Below are positions 26,963-36,047 of a stretch of 64,000 bases of DNA, one piece after another. Location of the stretch: positions 1-64,000 of the forward strand of contig NZ_WPOO01000009.1 of NCBI RefSeq assembly GCF_009755265.1, read 5' to 3'. The DNA is from Adlercreutzia rubneri. GTDB taxonomy: Bacteria; Actinomycetota; Coriobacteriia; Coriobacteriales; Eggerthellaceae. Made by a program: the position numbers and the translations under genes. The notes beneath the pieces are model-generated. The model ran no database searches, was not told the origin of the DNA, and was given only the letters and a program-made list of their open reading frames with translations. Every line of letters starts with the position of its first letter. Position 1 is the stretch's first letter.

Positions 26963-27784
26963 ATGCTGAAAGCTGCCCACCCCGGCGGTCTGATCCCGCC
27001 CATCCTCCATCCCTCCCCGCTCAACCGCGAAAACACCGGCGAGCGCACCGACCGGACGGGCGCGCTCCTGTTCGCAGGCGCCGTGGCTTCCTTCGGGCTA
27101 GCTCTCGTGCTCATCGGCGCTGCCGTTTCGTTCGCCGCCGGAGCGCCAGCGCCGGCGAACCTCGACCAGTCGACCCTCGTGTTCGGATCCTTGGCAGCGG
27201 CCTGCGCCCTGGCGGCACTCGGCATGATGCTGGCCTTGCGGGAGAGAAGCCTGCGCACGCAGCAAATGCGCCGCGTCACCCGTGCCGAGCAGATCCAGGG
27301 AGAGCTGGACAGTCTGGGCCTCACGCCCAAGGAGATGCCCATTGCCAAGCTCATCCTGCAGCATCAAAGCTATGCGACCATCGCCGCCGAGCGGCACCTG
27401 GCCGTGCGCACGGTGCAATTCCATGCCACGAATATCTTCCGGAAGGCCTATGTCAGCAATCGGCGCGATTTCGAGCGTGTCATCCTGGCCGACGAGCGCA
27501 ACGACGACCGGAGCGACGGCGGCCGTCGCGACACTCCCTGCTGCCGCAGCAACCAAACGACACCGCCCGACGGCCGAGGCGCCGCGCGCCCCGGATGCGC
27601 CCTCTGCGGCCAAAATACCTGCTTGCCCGGGGGCGGCTCCGACAACCCGGCGACGGGCCTCCCCGCGCAAAACCCTGGCAGCGAGCAAGAGCGCGGAGAT
27701 CCCGACCGTCCCGCTGGCAGCCCCACGACCCTCCGCAGCAGGGCGGCCCTGCGCCACGGCAGGCAGGAGGGAGGACGGCCATAG
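26963..27784 (+). CDS. Membrane-anchored LuxR-type helix-turn-helix protein
   Basis: 273 residues. Two hydrophobic helices (about 33-60 and 70-93) precede a LuxR HTH: LTPKEMPIAKLILQHQSYAT, then IAAERHLAVRTVQFHATNIF. The remaining ~95 residues are disordered, rich in Gly, Pro, Arg and Asp, with a Cys pair motif CALCGQNTC. AAAGGA precedes the ATG by 6 bases. A DNA-binding domain tethered to the membrane, with no cytoplasmic sensor, suggests a one-component membrane-stress or envelope signal regulator. The low-complexity tail may be poorly conserved. Confidence 0.7.
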   Translation: MLKAAHPGGLIPPILHPSPLNRENTGERTDRTGALLFAGAVASFGLALVLIGAAVSFAAGAPAPANLDQSTLVFGSLAAACALAALGMMLALRERSLRTQQMRRVTRAEQIQGELDSLGLTPKEMPIAKLILQHQSYATIAAERHLAVRTVQFHATNIFRKAYVSNRRDFERVILADERNDDRSDGGRRDTPCCRSNQTTPPDGRGAARPGCALCGQNTCLPGGGSDNPATGLPAQNPGSEQERGDPDRPAGSPTTLRSRAALRHGRQEGGRP

Positions 27785-27923
27785 CCAGCGCCGTTCGCTA
27801 GCGCGCCCGCACATCTGGTAGGCGGCGCCGGCACTCGCAGGCGCGTCCGCGAGAGGTCATCATTGGGGAAACAGGCGCCCGCGCGCCGCCTTCGTCGTGG
27901 TGCCCGCGTGCTACCGTGAACCC

Positions 27924-29150
27924 ATGAGCAACTTCGCCGACATAGCGTGCCCTGCATCGCCGCAACTCGAAAGCGCAACGACCGCCTCCCCTGACGGCCG
28001 CCCGAAAGACTCGGCAACATTTGCGGGAAGCCGCTCTCGAAAGACGCCCGACGTCCCCGAAGGCGAGATGCACGGCCACGGCTCCGGCGGCCCCAAGGAC
28101 GTCTGGACGCACAACGTGGAAGCCACCGCGTCCCTCCTCATCGCCTTCGGCACCCTCATCACCACCTGCAGCGCCCAGGGCCTTTTCACCCCCTCGACCG
28201 CCAGTCGGTGGATTCTCGAGTACCTCGTTCCCTTCCAGCTGCCGATTTTCTACTTCTGCCTGGGCTTTCTCTACCAGCGCTACCGCACGACGCGCACCCC
28301 TCGCGCCTGGGGCCAGAACCTCCGCCGCGAGCTGGCGCTCATGGGCATCCCCTTCGCGGCGTTCACCGTGCTCGTGCTGCTCACGAACTCGGCCGTCGGC
28401 GCGAAGCCGCCTCTGTCGGTCGCCGATCTCCTCCGCGCGCTCTTCATCGAGCCCGTCATTCCCGTCGGCTACTTCTATACCTGCCTCATCATTTACGCCA
28501 TCACCCCCACCGTGAAGAGCCGCCGCAACGCCAGCGGCCTCCTGTTCGCCGCCGTCGCAGCGAAAGCGGCCATCGTGGCGCTCGCTTCGCTGCCCGCCAC
28601 CGCCGAGATGGCCACGCGCCTCCCCTACGCCGTCACCTCCGTGGCCGAGAACTGGATCTGGGTCGCCGGCGGCATGGCCATGGCGCTCTACCGGGGCCTG
28701 CCCCTCGTGCGCGGATCCGAGAAGGCCTGGGCCCTCGGCGCCCTGTGGGTGGCCACCAGCGTGATCGCCTTCTACGCCGGCTGGACCGGCGAGACGTCCC
28801 ACGCCGTTCTGGACGCGCTCGGCGTGCTGTGGGCGACCTCCCTGTTCTCCACCGTGTTCCGCAGCGGGCGGCAGAACCGCTTCTACGACTTCGTGACCCG
28901 CTACACCATGGCCATCTGGCTCTTCCACGGCATCTGCCTCGCTCTGTACTTCCATCTTTGGAAGGCGGCCGGCATCTCCGTCACAGCAGCACCGTGGATG
29001 GCGGCCGTGGGGGCGGCGCTCGTCTGCTACGGCATGCCGGTGCTGATCATGGCCGTCCTTTCGCGCCTTGGGAAGGCCGGCATCATCGTGTATCCGGCCC
29101 GCTATCTGCCGCCCGCGCCGGCCACCATGCTCCGGAAGACGCCGCACTAA
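27924..29150 (+). CDS. Membrane acyltransferase, family 3 (OatA/WecH type)
   Basis: About ten membrane segments after a ~60-residue hydrophilic N-terminus; VWTHNVEATASLLIAFGTLI opens the domain and a late helix carries MAIWLFHGICLALYF. Acyltransferase-3 proteins move acetyl or other acyl groups onto extracellular sugars or lipids. No strong ribosome site exists at 27924 or at the further upstream GTG 27897. An ATG at 28068 (AAGGCGAG before it) would remove most of the hydrophilic leader and may be the true start. Confidence 0.7.
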   Translation: MSNFADIACPASPQLESATTASPDGRPKDSATFAGSRSRKTPDVPEGEMHGHGSGGPKDVWTHNVEATASLLIAFGTLITTCSAQGLFTPSTASRWILEYLVPFQLPIFYFCLGFLYQRYRTTRTPRAWGQNLRRELALMGIPFAAFTVLVLLTNSAVGAKPPLSVADLLRALFIEPVIPVGYFYTCLIIYAITPTVKSRRNASGLLFAAVAAKAAIVALASLPATAEMATRLPYAVTSVAENWIWVAGGMAMALYRGLPLVRGSEKAWALGALWVATSVIAFYAGWTGETSHAVLDALGVLWATSLFSTVFRSGRQNRFYDFVTRYTMAIWLFHGICLALYFHLWKAAGISVTAAPWMAAVGAALVCYGMPVLIMAVLSRLGKAGIIVYPARYLPPAPATMLRKTPH

Positions 29151-29165
29151 CGTATACTAGGGCCC

Positions 29166-30053
29166 ATGAACAAGTCGCAAACATCTTTCCTGGCGGGGGG
29201 CGACCCGTATCTGGCGCCGTTCTCGTCTATGACCGACGGGCAGCTGCGCGACCCCAAGCAGCTCGTGGGCCTGGCCCGCGCCATCGACCCGGAGGGCGCG
29301 CCGGAGCGCTTGGCGTCGGGCCTGTTCGTCGCTGAGTCCGTGAACGTCATCGACCGCGCCCTTAACGCCGGGTGCGTCCCCTTCGCCGTGCTCACCGATG
29401 CGCGCTGGCTCGCCGCCTCCGAAGTGCTCTTGGAAAAGGTGCACACGGCCAATCCGGCCGCCCCCGTGGCCGTGGTCTCCTCGGAGGAGATGCGCTCCAT
29501 CACCGGCTACGAGGTGACCCGCGGGCCCTTGGCCGCCTTTCACCGGCCGCCCGAGCCCGACCTGGCCGCCCTGCTTACTGGCGCCCACCGCGTCGCCGTG
29601 CTGGAGGACGTCACGAACTACACCAACATCGGGGCCATCTTCCGCAGCGCCGCCGCCCTCGGCATCGATGCGGTGCTGCTCACGCCGGCCTGCCATGACC
29701 CGCTGTTTCGCCGCGCGTCGCGCGTTTCCATGGGTACGGTGTTCCAAGTGCCCTGGGCCCGCATCGGCAGCGCGCGCGATTGGGCGTGCGAGGGCGTGGC
29801 GCGCCTGCGCGACGCCGGCTTTGCCACAGCCGCCCTGGCCCTGGCCGACGACGCGCTTTCCATCGCCGATACGCGCCTGAAGGCGACCGACAAGCTGGCC
29901 CTCGTACTGGGCACGGAAGGCGACGGCCTGGCCGCCTCCACCATCGCCGCCTGCGACTGGACCGTGCGCATCCCCATGCACCACGGGGTCGATTCCCTGA
30001 ACGTCGCCGCCGCCAGCGCCGTCGCCTTCTGGGAAACCCGCCGGGAAGGCTAG
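29166..30053 (+). CDS. SpoU-family RNA 2'-O-methyltransferase
   Basis: 295 residues with the three SpoU (SPOUT) motifs in order: NYTNIGAIFRSAAALG, LVLGTEGDGL and IPMHHGVDSLNVAAASAVAF, which form the SAM-binding knot. The N-terminal 120 residues form an RNA-binding substrate domain. It methylates a ribose in rRNA or tRNA, but the site is not predictable. It starts 16 bases after the acyltransferase stop. No strong Shine-Dalgarno was seen. Confidence 0.87.
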   Translation: MNKSQTSFLAGGDPYLAPFSSMTDGQLRDPKQLVGLARAIDPEGAPERLASGLFVAESVNVIDRALNAGCVPFAVLTDARWLAASEVLLEKVHTANPAAPVAVVSSEEMRSITGYEVTRGPLAAFHRPPEPDLAALLTGAHRVAVLEDVTNYTNIGAIFRSAAALGIDAVLLTPACHDPLFRRASRVSMGTVFQVPWARIGSARDWACEGVARLRDAGFATAALALADDALSIADTRLKATDKLALVLGTEGDGLAASTIAACDWTVRIPMHHGVDSLNVAAASAVAFWETRREG

Positions 30054-30106
30054 CGTCGCGCAGCCACATCCCGTAGCTGGGAAGACTAGCGTCGCGCAGC
30101 CTCATC

Positions 30107-30187
30107 CCGTAGGGGCTGACCTTGGTCAGCCCTCATCAGGCAAGGTTATCCCTCTTGTGAGGGGCGACTGAGGTAGCCCCCTACGGA
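30107..30187. repeat. REP-like double-hairpin repeat, copy 1
   Basis: Outer arms CCGTAGGGG and CCCCTACGG enclose two palindromes, GGGCTGACCTTGGTCAGCCC and GGGGCGACTGAGGTAGCCCC. Related copies are at 43379-43482 and 53491-53573, with half a copy at 51283-51310. It sits between two convergent 3' ends. A partial CATCCCGTAG copy precedes it at 30067. Confidence 0.8.
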
Positions 30188-30207
30188 TGGAGCGGAAGCT
30201 CGGCCCC

Positions 30208-31536
30208 CTACGAGCCGGTCGGAAGTCCCATGGCGTTCGCGATCGCCATCGTCACGCCCACGGCTATCACGCCCACGACAACCAGCGCGATGCCCAAGAT
30301 TCGCAAACGAGCTCCCTGCAGAAGGCGAAGCCTCGGAGCCGCCCGACGTAAAACGCGGACGTCGGTCAAAATGAAAAGAAAGCCCGTGAAGAACGGAATA
30401 CCGAACGTCCAATACTGAAAGGCGAGCAGCCAGAACGGCCAGGTGGCGTAACGTTCGTCGGGCGTGAACGGCATTGCGATGAGAACTGCCATGAACAGCA
30501 GCCACACCACCAAGAGGGCGACATCGACCACGAGCCCTGCCGTCTCACCGGAGGAGAGCGTCGAGAAAGCACGCCTTACCCGAGAAACGACTACGCCATG
30601 CGGTCTGTCATCGATCGGAGCTGCGGCACTCACCGCCGTCGCGGCCCAATCCGCAGGGGAAACCCGACCCGCGCCGGCGACCTGGGTCACAACGACACCC
30701 CGGTCTGCAGGAGAAGCCCCGGCTGGGGCGAGCGCCGCGAGGAACGCCGCCTTCAGGTCGCGCACCGTCTGGAAGCGGGCCGCCGGATCAAAGGCGCAGG
30801 CGCGCTGGAGCACGGGGCGCAGCGCGAAAGGCACTTCCGGCCCCGCGAATCCCGCCGCAGCCACCGACGGCGACGGATCGCGCTCGGCCAGCAGGTAGTA
30901 GAGCAGCATTCCCAGCGCGTACACGTCGCTGCGCTCGTCGGTCTGCCCGTAGCCGAACTGCTCGGGCGGCGCGTAGCAGCGCGTGCCGAAATGAGCCGTG
31001 TCCCCGTCGGCCCCCTCGCGAAAGACCCGGGCGATACCGAAGTCGATGATCGTAAGGCCCGCATCGCTCACCACGATATTGGTGGGCTTCAAATCGCGAT
31101 GGATCAACGGCGGCGAGAACTGCTCGTGCAGCTCCATCACCCCGTCGCACAGGAGCGGGAACCACTGCGCCGCCAGGGCGAGCGATCCGTCGCGCTCGTA
31201 CACCTCGTCCCGCAGCGTGCGCCCTTGGATGTATTCCATGACCACCACCAGCTCGTCGCCGGTGGTATGGACGTCGTAGATGCGCGGCAGATGCCGGAAA
31301 CGCCGCCCGGCGCGCTGCGCTCGGAACAAGTGGCCGTAGGCATCCCCCATGGCCGCATCAACCGCGATGCGCTTGCGGACGAACGGCCCGAGCTCCGCCG
31401 CATTGGCCCCCACGAAGTACACCACTTCGGTCGTCTCGTGGGGCACCGTCTTCAACACCTCATCGACGCGATAGCAATCATCGCGGGCAAGGGCGGCGAG
31501 GTATGCGGCAAGCGGGTCGTTTTCCATAGATGCCAT
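30208..31536 (-). CDS. Membrane Ser/Thr protein kinase (Hanks type)
   Basis: 442 residues. Kinase motifs: HRDLKPTN (catalytic loop), IIDFGIAR (DFG), and YAPPEQFGYGQTDERSDVYA (APE/activation-segment end). The kinase domain is about 20-285, followed by a linker and then three C-terminal membrane segments (about 345-440). The ATP Gly-loop is weak, with no clear GxGxxG, although a Lys-containing RKRIAV is present. It starts 10 bases after an HTH gene, so the two are co-transcribed. No PASTA or other sensor domain follows the membrane segments. Confidence 0.85.
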   Translation of the reverse strand: MASMENDPLAAYLAALARDDCYRVDEVLKTVPHETTEVVYFVGANAAELGPFVRKRIAVDAAMGDAYGHLFRAQRAGRRFRHLPRIYDVHTTGDELVVVMEYIQGRTLRDEVYERDGSLALAAQWFPLLCDGVMELHEQFSPPLIHRDLKPTNIVVSDAGLTIIDFGIARVFREGADGDTAHFGTRCYAPPEQFGYGQTDERSDVYALGMLLYYLLAERDPSPSVAAAGFAGPEVPFALRPVLQRACAFDPAARFQTVRDLKAAFLAALAPAGASPADRGVVVTQVAGAGRVSPADWAATAVSAAAPIDDRPHGVVVSRVRRAFSTLSSGETAGLVVDVALLVVWLLFMAVLIAMPFTPDERYATWPFWLLAFQYWTFGIPFFTGFLFILTDVRVLRRAAPRLRLLQGARLRILGIALVVVGVIAVGVTMAIANAMGLPTGS

Positions 31537-31546
31537 GGTACCAAAG

Positions 31547-31990
31547 TTAGCTGATGGTCGCCTCGTCGAACCGGTAAAGCTCCTCCTCGGTTTTCTGCAG
31601 CGTGTAGCCATGGCTGATGGCGAAGATGACGATGGCATCCCGCCGATTCTTGCAGTACAGCTCGTTGGCGCCTCCCGCCTGCAGAAGGCGGTTCGCCTCG
31701 CGCAGCGTGCATCCCATGGCGAAGGCGATCTTCAGCAAGTTGTCCCGGGAGGCGCGGCGGGCGCCGGTGAATATCTGGTAGCCGAAGGTCTCGTTGATGC
31801 CCGCCTCGCGCACCACGGCCGCACGCTTCAGACCCTTCTCCGCCAGAAGCGCGTTCAGGTACTCCGCCAGACTACGCTCGCCCACCTCGCGCCGCTTGAT
31901 GAACGCCCGCGGATCCGGCGCATCCAAGAGCTCGGCCAGCATGTCCTCTGTCAGCGGTTCCTCCACGCGCTTCTTTCTCCTTCGACCCAT
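31547..31990 (-). CDS. Helix-turn-helix protein paired with the Ser/Thr kinase
   Basis: 147 residues, basic at both termini (MGRRRKKR). A central XRE-like fold can be read in LAEYLNALLAEKGLKRAAVV, REAGINETFGYQIFTG, and DNLLKIAFAMGCTLREANRL. The C-terminus ends ELYRFDEATIS. It is directly upstream of, and likely co-transcribed with, the kinase gene, so it may be the kinase's substrate or the regulator of the unit. The family is not recognised beyond the HTH. Confidence 0.7.
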   Translation of the reverse strand: MGRRRKKRVEEPLTEDMLAELLDAPDPRAFIKRREVGERSLAEYLNALLAEKGLKRAAVVREAGINETFGYQIFTGARRASRDNLLKIAFAMGCTLREANRLLQAGGANELYCKNRRDAIVIFAISHGYTLQKTEEELYRFDEATIS

Positions 31991-32067
31991 ATCACGAAGC
32001 CCCTATTGTAGCGCCCCGAGCGCCCGCCTTCGAAGACGGGCGCCCGAGACATGCGCCATCGGGCACG

Positions 32068-32787
32068 CTAGCTCAGCGAGAACGTCTGCTCGGCGATGAG
32101 CTCGTCGCTGAAGCTGAAAAGCTCTTCCACCTCGACGGTAAGATCGCTCATGTCGGCGAGCTCGTAAGCCGACTCGTAAGTGATGGAGGAGCCAGGCTTC
32201 ACCTCGTTCATCGACTTGCCGGACTCCTCGGCATCGGCGACCACAGCCAGCTCGAGCTCGGTTCCGTTCTGGAAAGCTTTGGCGTGAACCGCCACTGCGG
32301 GGCTGGTCGCCTCGTCGGAGTTGTTCGTGAAGGTGTAGGTCACCACGGCAGCTGGATTTCCCCGATAGTCCTCGGTCACGCGGCAGTCGTCGATGGTGAC
32401 GCCGTAAGCGGCCTGCGTCGCCTCGCTCTGCTCGGCCGCCTGGGGCTCGGCCGCAGATCCGGAATCTCCGGCCGCTACGCCTTGCGCCGTCGCCGTATCA
32501 AGCCCGCTCTCCTCCATGGCCTGGTCGAGGGCGGCGCTGAAGGCGCTCTGCATCACGAGCACAAGGATGAAGGCGATCACAGACAGCACGAGGCCGGCGA
32601 CGCCTAAGCCCTTACCGCTCTTTTTCCCTTTCGAAACGCCCACCAACCCGACGATGGCGAAGACGATGCCGAGGATGGCCAAAAGGAAGGAGAGGTTGTT
32701 GATGATCGGCAGAATCGAAGTGACCAGTGCCACGATTCCCAATACGAGAGAAGCCACGGCCATGGCCGAGCGAGGTTGCGTTTCCAT
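32068..32787 (-). CDS. DUF4190/DUF5067-like membrane-anchored secreted protein
   Basis: 239 residues from ATG 32787. Two N-terminal hydrophobic segments match DUF4190 (MAVASLVLGIVALVTSILPI and a following hairpin with GKKSGKG). An external domain follows: YGVTIDDCRVTEDYRGNPAA, VVTYTFTNNSDEATSPAVAV, as in DUF5067. The role is unknown; such proteins are surface-exposed in Gram-positive bacteria. Confidence 0.7.
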   Translation of the reverse strand: METQPRSAMAVASLVLGIVALVTSILPIINNLSFLLAILGIVFAIVGLVGVSKGKKSGKGLGVAGLVLSVIAFILVLVMQSAFSAALDQAMEESGLDTATAQGVAAGDSGSAAEPQAAEQSEATQAAYGVTIDDCRVTEDYRGNPAAVVTYTFTNNSDEATSPAVAVHAKAFQNGTELELAVVADAEESGKSMNEVKPGSSITYESAYELADMSDLTVEVEELFSFSDELIAEQTFSLS

Positions 32788-32896
32788 AGATGATTCCCTT
32801 CTTCTAAACGCGCTATTCCTAACGGACAAGGAAGAAGGGTATCCGTTCTCGTTAACCGTTTCATTAGCTGCCAGCTAAGGCAACGGCAATTTTTCC

Positions 32897-33730
32897 CTAG
32901 CTCAGATCGACCTTGGCGCGCACGAGGTAGGCGGACAGGGCGACGCCGCCCGCGGCCACGGCAAGGTTCACCACCGTCTGCATGACGGACACCGTGCCGA
33001 GCATGAACGATGCCGTGCCCGTGTCGCCCATCATGGCCAGCACGCCAACGATAGAGAACAGAAGAGAGATCACCCAGCCAATTCCCACATACAGCGCCAC
33101 GGCCGCGGCCACCTTATGCCGCCGCGCCCACCATGCGCCCAGCGTCAGCGAGAGGAACGCCAGCCCCACGGTGTAGGCGGCGGACACGAGCGCGTTCGCC
33201 ACGCCTATGACCGACGAGGCCACACCACCGCTGCCCGTCAGCGCCGACCAACCGCCCAAAAGCGACAGCACCACCGACACCATGTCCCCATCGCCGTCGG
33301 AGATCGCGAGCACGGCCAATGAGGCGAGCGCGCAGGCCGCAAGCGTAAACACCGCCGCCAGCAGGAAGGCGGCGCAGAATTTCGCCGTCACCAGCGCGCC
33401 CGTGCGCACCGGCAGCGTGAGCGTGAGATAGCCCTCGTCGGTGAACATCGTGCGATAGAAGCGCATGGCGATGAACACGTAGACCGCCACGAGGCTGGCC
33501 CACACGAGAAAGGCGCAGAACAGCGCCGCCATCACGAGCACCACGGTCAGGTTGGAAGCGGCCGACGCCTCGTTGACATAACGGGAGGCGAATCCCGCCG
33601 CGCGGCTCACGGCGTCGGTGGCCTCGATGCAGCCGATGCCCACCACGCCAGCGACGACCATAATGGCCAGCATGATGGCCGCAGGCTTCACAAGCGCCCG
33701 CATTTCCTGGGCGAAGAGCTTTCCTAGCAT
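32897..33730 (-). CDS. ABC transporter permease-like membrane protein
   Basis: 277 residues with six membrane helices. It opens LGKLFAQEMRALVKPAAIML, the start typical of ABC-2-type export permeases. It overlaps the ATPase gene upstream by 7 bases. Together they form a two-gene exporter; the substrate is not predictable. No dedicated regulator is adjacent. Confidence 0.8.
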   Translation of the reverse strand: MLGKLFAQEMRALVKPAAIMLAIMVVAGVVGIGCIEATDAVSRAAGFASRYVNEASAASNLTVVLVMAALFCAFLVWASLVAVYVFIAMRFYRTMFTDEGYLTLTLPVRTGALVTAKFCAAFLLAAVFTLAACALASLAVLAISDGDGDMVSVVLSLLGGWSALTGSGGVASSVIGVANALVSAAYTVGLAFLSLTLGAWWARRHKVAAAVALYVGIGWVISLLFSIVGVLAMMGDTGTASFMLGTVSVMQTVVNLAVAAGGVALSAYLVRAKVDLS

Positions 33731-34449
33731 CGGAACTCCTCTCGGAAGAACGCGTCCAGCGTCGTGCCCTTCCCCTGGGTCACATAGGCCACGGGCGCGT
33801 GCAGAAGCATCTGGCCATAGCGCAGCAGGATGAAGTCGTCCAGAAACGCCTCCACGTCGCGCACGAGGTGGGTGGAAAGGATGATGGACGACTGCGGCCG
33901 ATAGGCGCGAATAACCGTTTGCAGGATGTAATCGCGGGCCGCCGGATCCACGCCGCCGATGGGCTCGTCCAAAAGATACAGCGCCGCGTGACGGGCCATG
34001 ACGAGCGTGAGCTGCACCTTCTCAACGGTGCCCTTGGAAAGCGCCGCGCACGGGGCGCCCTCGGAAACGCCGAGCCGAGCAAGCATGTCCCGGGCCAAGG
34101 CGGCGTCGAAGTCCTCGTAGAAGTCGGCGAAGAAGGCGATCATCTCGCGCACGCGCATGGAACGGGAGAAGTAGGGCCGCTCGGGCAGGTAGGAGACGAG
34201 CGCCTTCGATTCCGGGCCTACCTCATAGCCCGCCACGCGAATGTCGCCCGCCGTCGGATGGGCCACGCCGGCGATCATCTTCAGCAGCGTGGTCTTGCCC
34301 GAGCCGTTCGGGCCGAGCAGCCCTACGATGCGGCCGGCGGCCAAGCTGACAGTAAAGCGGTCGAGCGCCACCGTGGCGCCATAGCGCTTAGTGAGGTCGC
34401 GGCACTCGAGCAAGGGCGGCGGCGCGACTTCGGGGACAAAGGCATCCAC
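33724..34449 (-). CDS. ABC transporter ATP-binding protein (YtrB-like)
   Basis: 241 residues from a GTG at 34449, chosen because AGGAGG lies 6 bases upstream; the ATG at 34464 would put the ribosome site inside the gene. Walker A is GPNGSGKTTLL, signature LSKGTVEKVQ, Walker B LYLLDEPIGGVDP. The LSKG variant signature is common in bacitracin/YtrB-like exporters. It is paired with the overlapping permease gene. Confidence 0.87.
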   Translation of the reverse strand: MDAFVPEVAPPPLLECRDLTKRYGATVALDRFTVSLAAGRIVGLLGPNGSGKTTLLKMIAGVAHPTAGDIRVAGYEVGPESKALVSYLPERPYFSRSMRVREMIAFFADFYEDFDAALARDMLARLGVSEGAPCAALSKGTVEKVQLTLVMARHAALYLLDEPIGGVDPAARDYILQTVIRAYRPQSSIILSTHLVRDVEAFLDDFILLRYGQMLLHAPVAYVTQGKGTTLDAFFREEFRC

Positions 34450-34544
34450 GGGAAGCCTCCTCATCGTTCGGAATCACTGGCTCCATCCTAGCACGGACGC
34501 CAACGGCCAAGCGGGAACCCCATCGAATGAGCGAATCGCTCCCG

Positions 34545-34586
34545 CCGCATGGGCGCATGGACCTTCCCACCGCATGGACGCATGGA
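34545..34586. promoter_or_regulatory. Direct repeats before the ABC operon
   Basis: CCGCATGGGCGCATGGAC at 34545-34562 recurs with one change at 34569-34586, 24 bases apart start to start (about two helical turns). It lies 96-137 bases upstream of the ABC ATPase start. It could be an operator, but the target factor is unknown. Confidence 0.35.
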
Positions 34587-34645
34587 CGAATCAGTCATGC
34601 AGCGCGTTTCCGAAGGCATCGACAATGCACCCTCTTGTTTTGAGA

Positions 34646-34778
34646 AAGAATTTCGAGTTGTTAGAGTTCGCGCGCAGAAAACCAGCCGCTCCAAATCAGC
34701 AATTCAGACAAAACCGCCATCAAAATGGCGAGATCGCCCTCTCATTCGCTCGACTAAGTCTAACAACTCGAAATTCTT
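34646..34778. repeat. Paired inverted repeat, copy B of a dispersed family
   Basis: Arms 34646-34665 and 34759-34778 are exact 20-bp complements (AAGAATTTCGAGTTGTTAGA), enclosing 93 bases unrelated to copies A and C. It lies in the 394-base gap 34450-34843, downstream of the C39-like peptidase gene. Nothing else but the direct repeats at 34545-34586 was seen in that gap. Confidence 0.8.
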
Positions 34779-34843
34779 GCCAAAAAGAGGGAGGCGCTTT
34801 GCTCCAAAAGCGAAAACCCTGGAAGCGCGCCGTCCCGCCCCCG

Positions 34844-35884
34844 TTAAACCCGCTCGAAGGCCCAGAGGTTGGCACATTGGGCGAGCACGCGCTGAACGTC
34901 CCAGGTGCGGGCGCTGTTGGCGGGGCTGTTGGGGTCGTGGATGACCAGCTCGCCGTTGTCGGCCACGCCGGCCACCACGAGAAAGTGTCCCGTGTCCGTG
35001 AAGTCGCCGGGGCGCACGCTGCAGATGACGGGATGCCCCTCAGCGAGCTCCGCCGCAAGACGCCCCGCGTCCGCCGGCACCTCATGGGAGGAAAGACCCA
35101 GCTCGGCCGCGCCGTCGGTCATGAGGCGCCAGGCGGTGAGTCCCCCCTCCACATAGCCGCCGGCCTCGCTGAAGGCGGCCATGGCGGCGGGATCCTTGTC
35201 GGTCTTCCCCGTCAGCGCGATGTAGACCATGGCCAGGCTCGTCGGCCCGCAGCCGGCCTCCCGCACCGTGGTACCGGCATAGGGCGCATCGCGGTACTGG
35301 GGATCGGTCTGGTAGAGGAAGGGCAGATGGCCGCCGCGCCACTCGTCACGCGGGGTGCTGGCAGGATCGTCCGCCTCGTCCGCGCCCGCGGCGGCCGGAG
35401 CGGTATCCGCCGTGGGCGAGGCGATGCCCGGTCCCGTAAGCCCCAGCCCTTCGACGTACAGGTTCGCCATTTGAAAGATAGCGACCAGCACGAAAATGGA
35501 GAGCGCCGCCACGCTCAGCACCGACCACAGATGCCAGCGCCGTCGCCCAATGCGGCGGCCACGCGCGGCGCGGCCCGTGCGGGCCAGACCGCCCAGCATG
35601 GCCCTCACCACGCCCGGCACGGCAGCCGAAGCCGCGAACGCCCGCGCCGACCCGCGAGACGGCCGCCGCTGCGGCGATGCACCCTGGGCGGTTTTCGAAC
35701 CCGCGCTACGAGCCGACCGACTCCCCGCGCCCTGCGGCCGCGCCCAAGCGTCCCGCCCGTAGGGATTGGGGGCAACCCTCGAAGCACCCGAAGAGCCCGA
35801 AGCGCCCGCCCTTCCGGCGCAGCTTAAGGGCGCGTCCCCTTCGTACAAGTTTCCCTCGTCGAAACGGTAGGCAGCAGTGTCCAT
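34844..35884 (-). CDS. Membrane-anchored C39-like papain-fold peptidase
   Basis: 346 residues from ATG 35884 (AAGGAG upstream). A ~125-residue Arg/Ala/Ser-rich cytoplasmic N-terminus precedes a single helix (WSVLSVAALSIFVLVAIFQM). The external C39-type domain carries VREAGCGPTSLAMVYIAL with the catalytic Cys, GHFLVVAGV with the His and HDPNS with the Asp/Asn. It probably cleaves peptide or peptidoglycan material outside the cell. It is alone in its transcription unit and near-divergent from the two-component system. Confidence 0.8.
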   Translation of the reverse strand: MDTAAYRFDEGNLYEGDAPLSCAGRAGASGSSGASRVAPNPYGRDAWARPQGAGSRSARSAGSKTAQGASPQRRPSRGSARAFAASAAVPGVVRAMLGGLARTGRAARGRRIGRRRWHLWSVLSVAALSIFVLVAIFQMANLYVEGLGLTGPGIASPTADTAPAAAGADEADDPASTPRDEWRGGHLPFLYQTDPQYRDAPYAGTTVREAGCGPTSLAMVYIALTGKTDKDPAAMAAFSEAGGYVEGGLTAWRLMTDGAAELGLSSHEVPADAGRLAAELAEGHPVICSVRPGDFTDTGHFLVVAGVADNGELVIHDPNSPANSARTWDVQRVLAQCANLWAFERV

Positions 35885-36047
35885 AAATCTCTCCTTACGT
35901 TGCACCTCCACCTTACCGACGAGCCGGCTTACGCGTCCCATAGCGAAATCTGACATTTCCGGCAGGGCACCTTAACTTTTCCTGAAGCTGTCACGGGATG
36001 GCACGCCTGTTGGCAAAACCCGGGGCGAATCGCGTACAATAGCCCTT

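Noticed and set aside
26767..27801. 344-residue Pro/Arg-rich frame overlapping the membrane LuxR gene
   Set aside because: The overlapping frame with a LuxR HTH and a ribosome site is the real one.
27798..29147. 449-residue open frame opposite the acyltransferase
   Set aside because: Repetitive Gly/Glu/His composition and no motif; the + strand gene has clear membrane helices.
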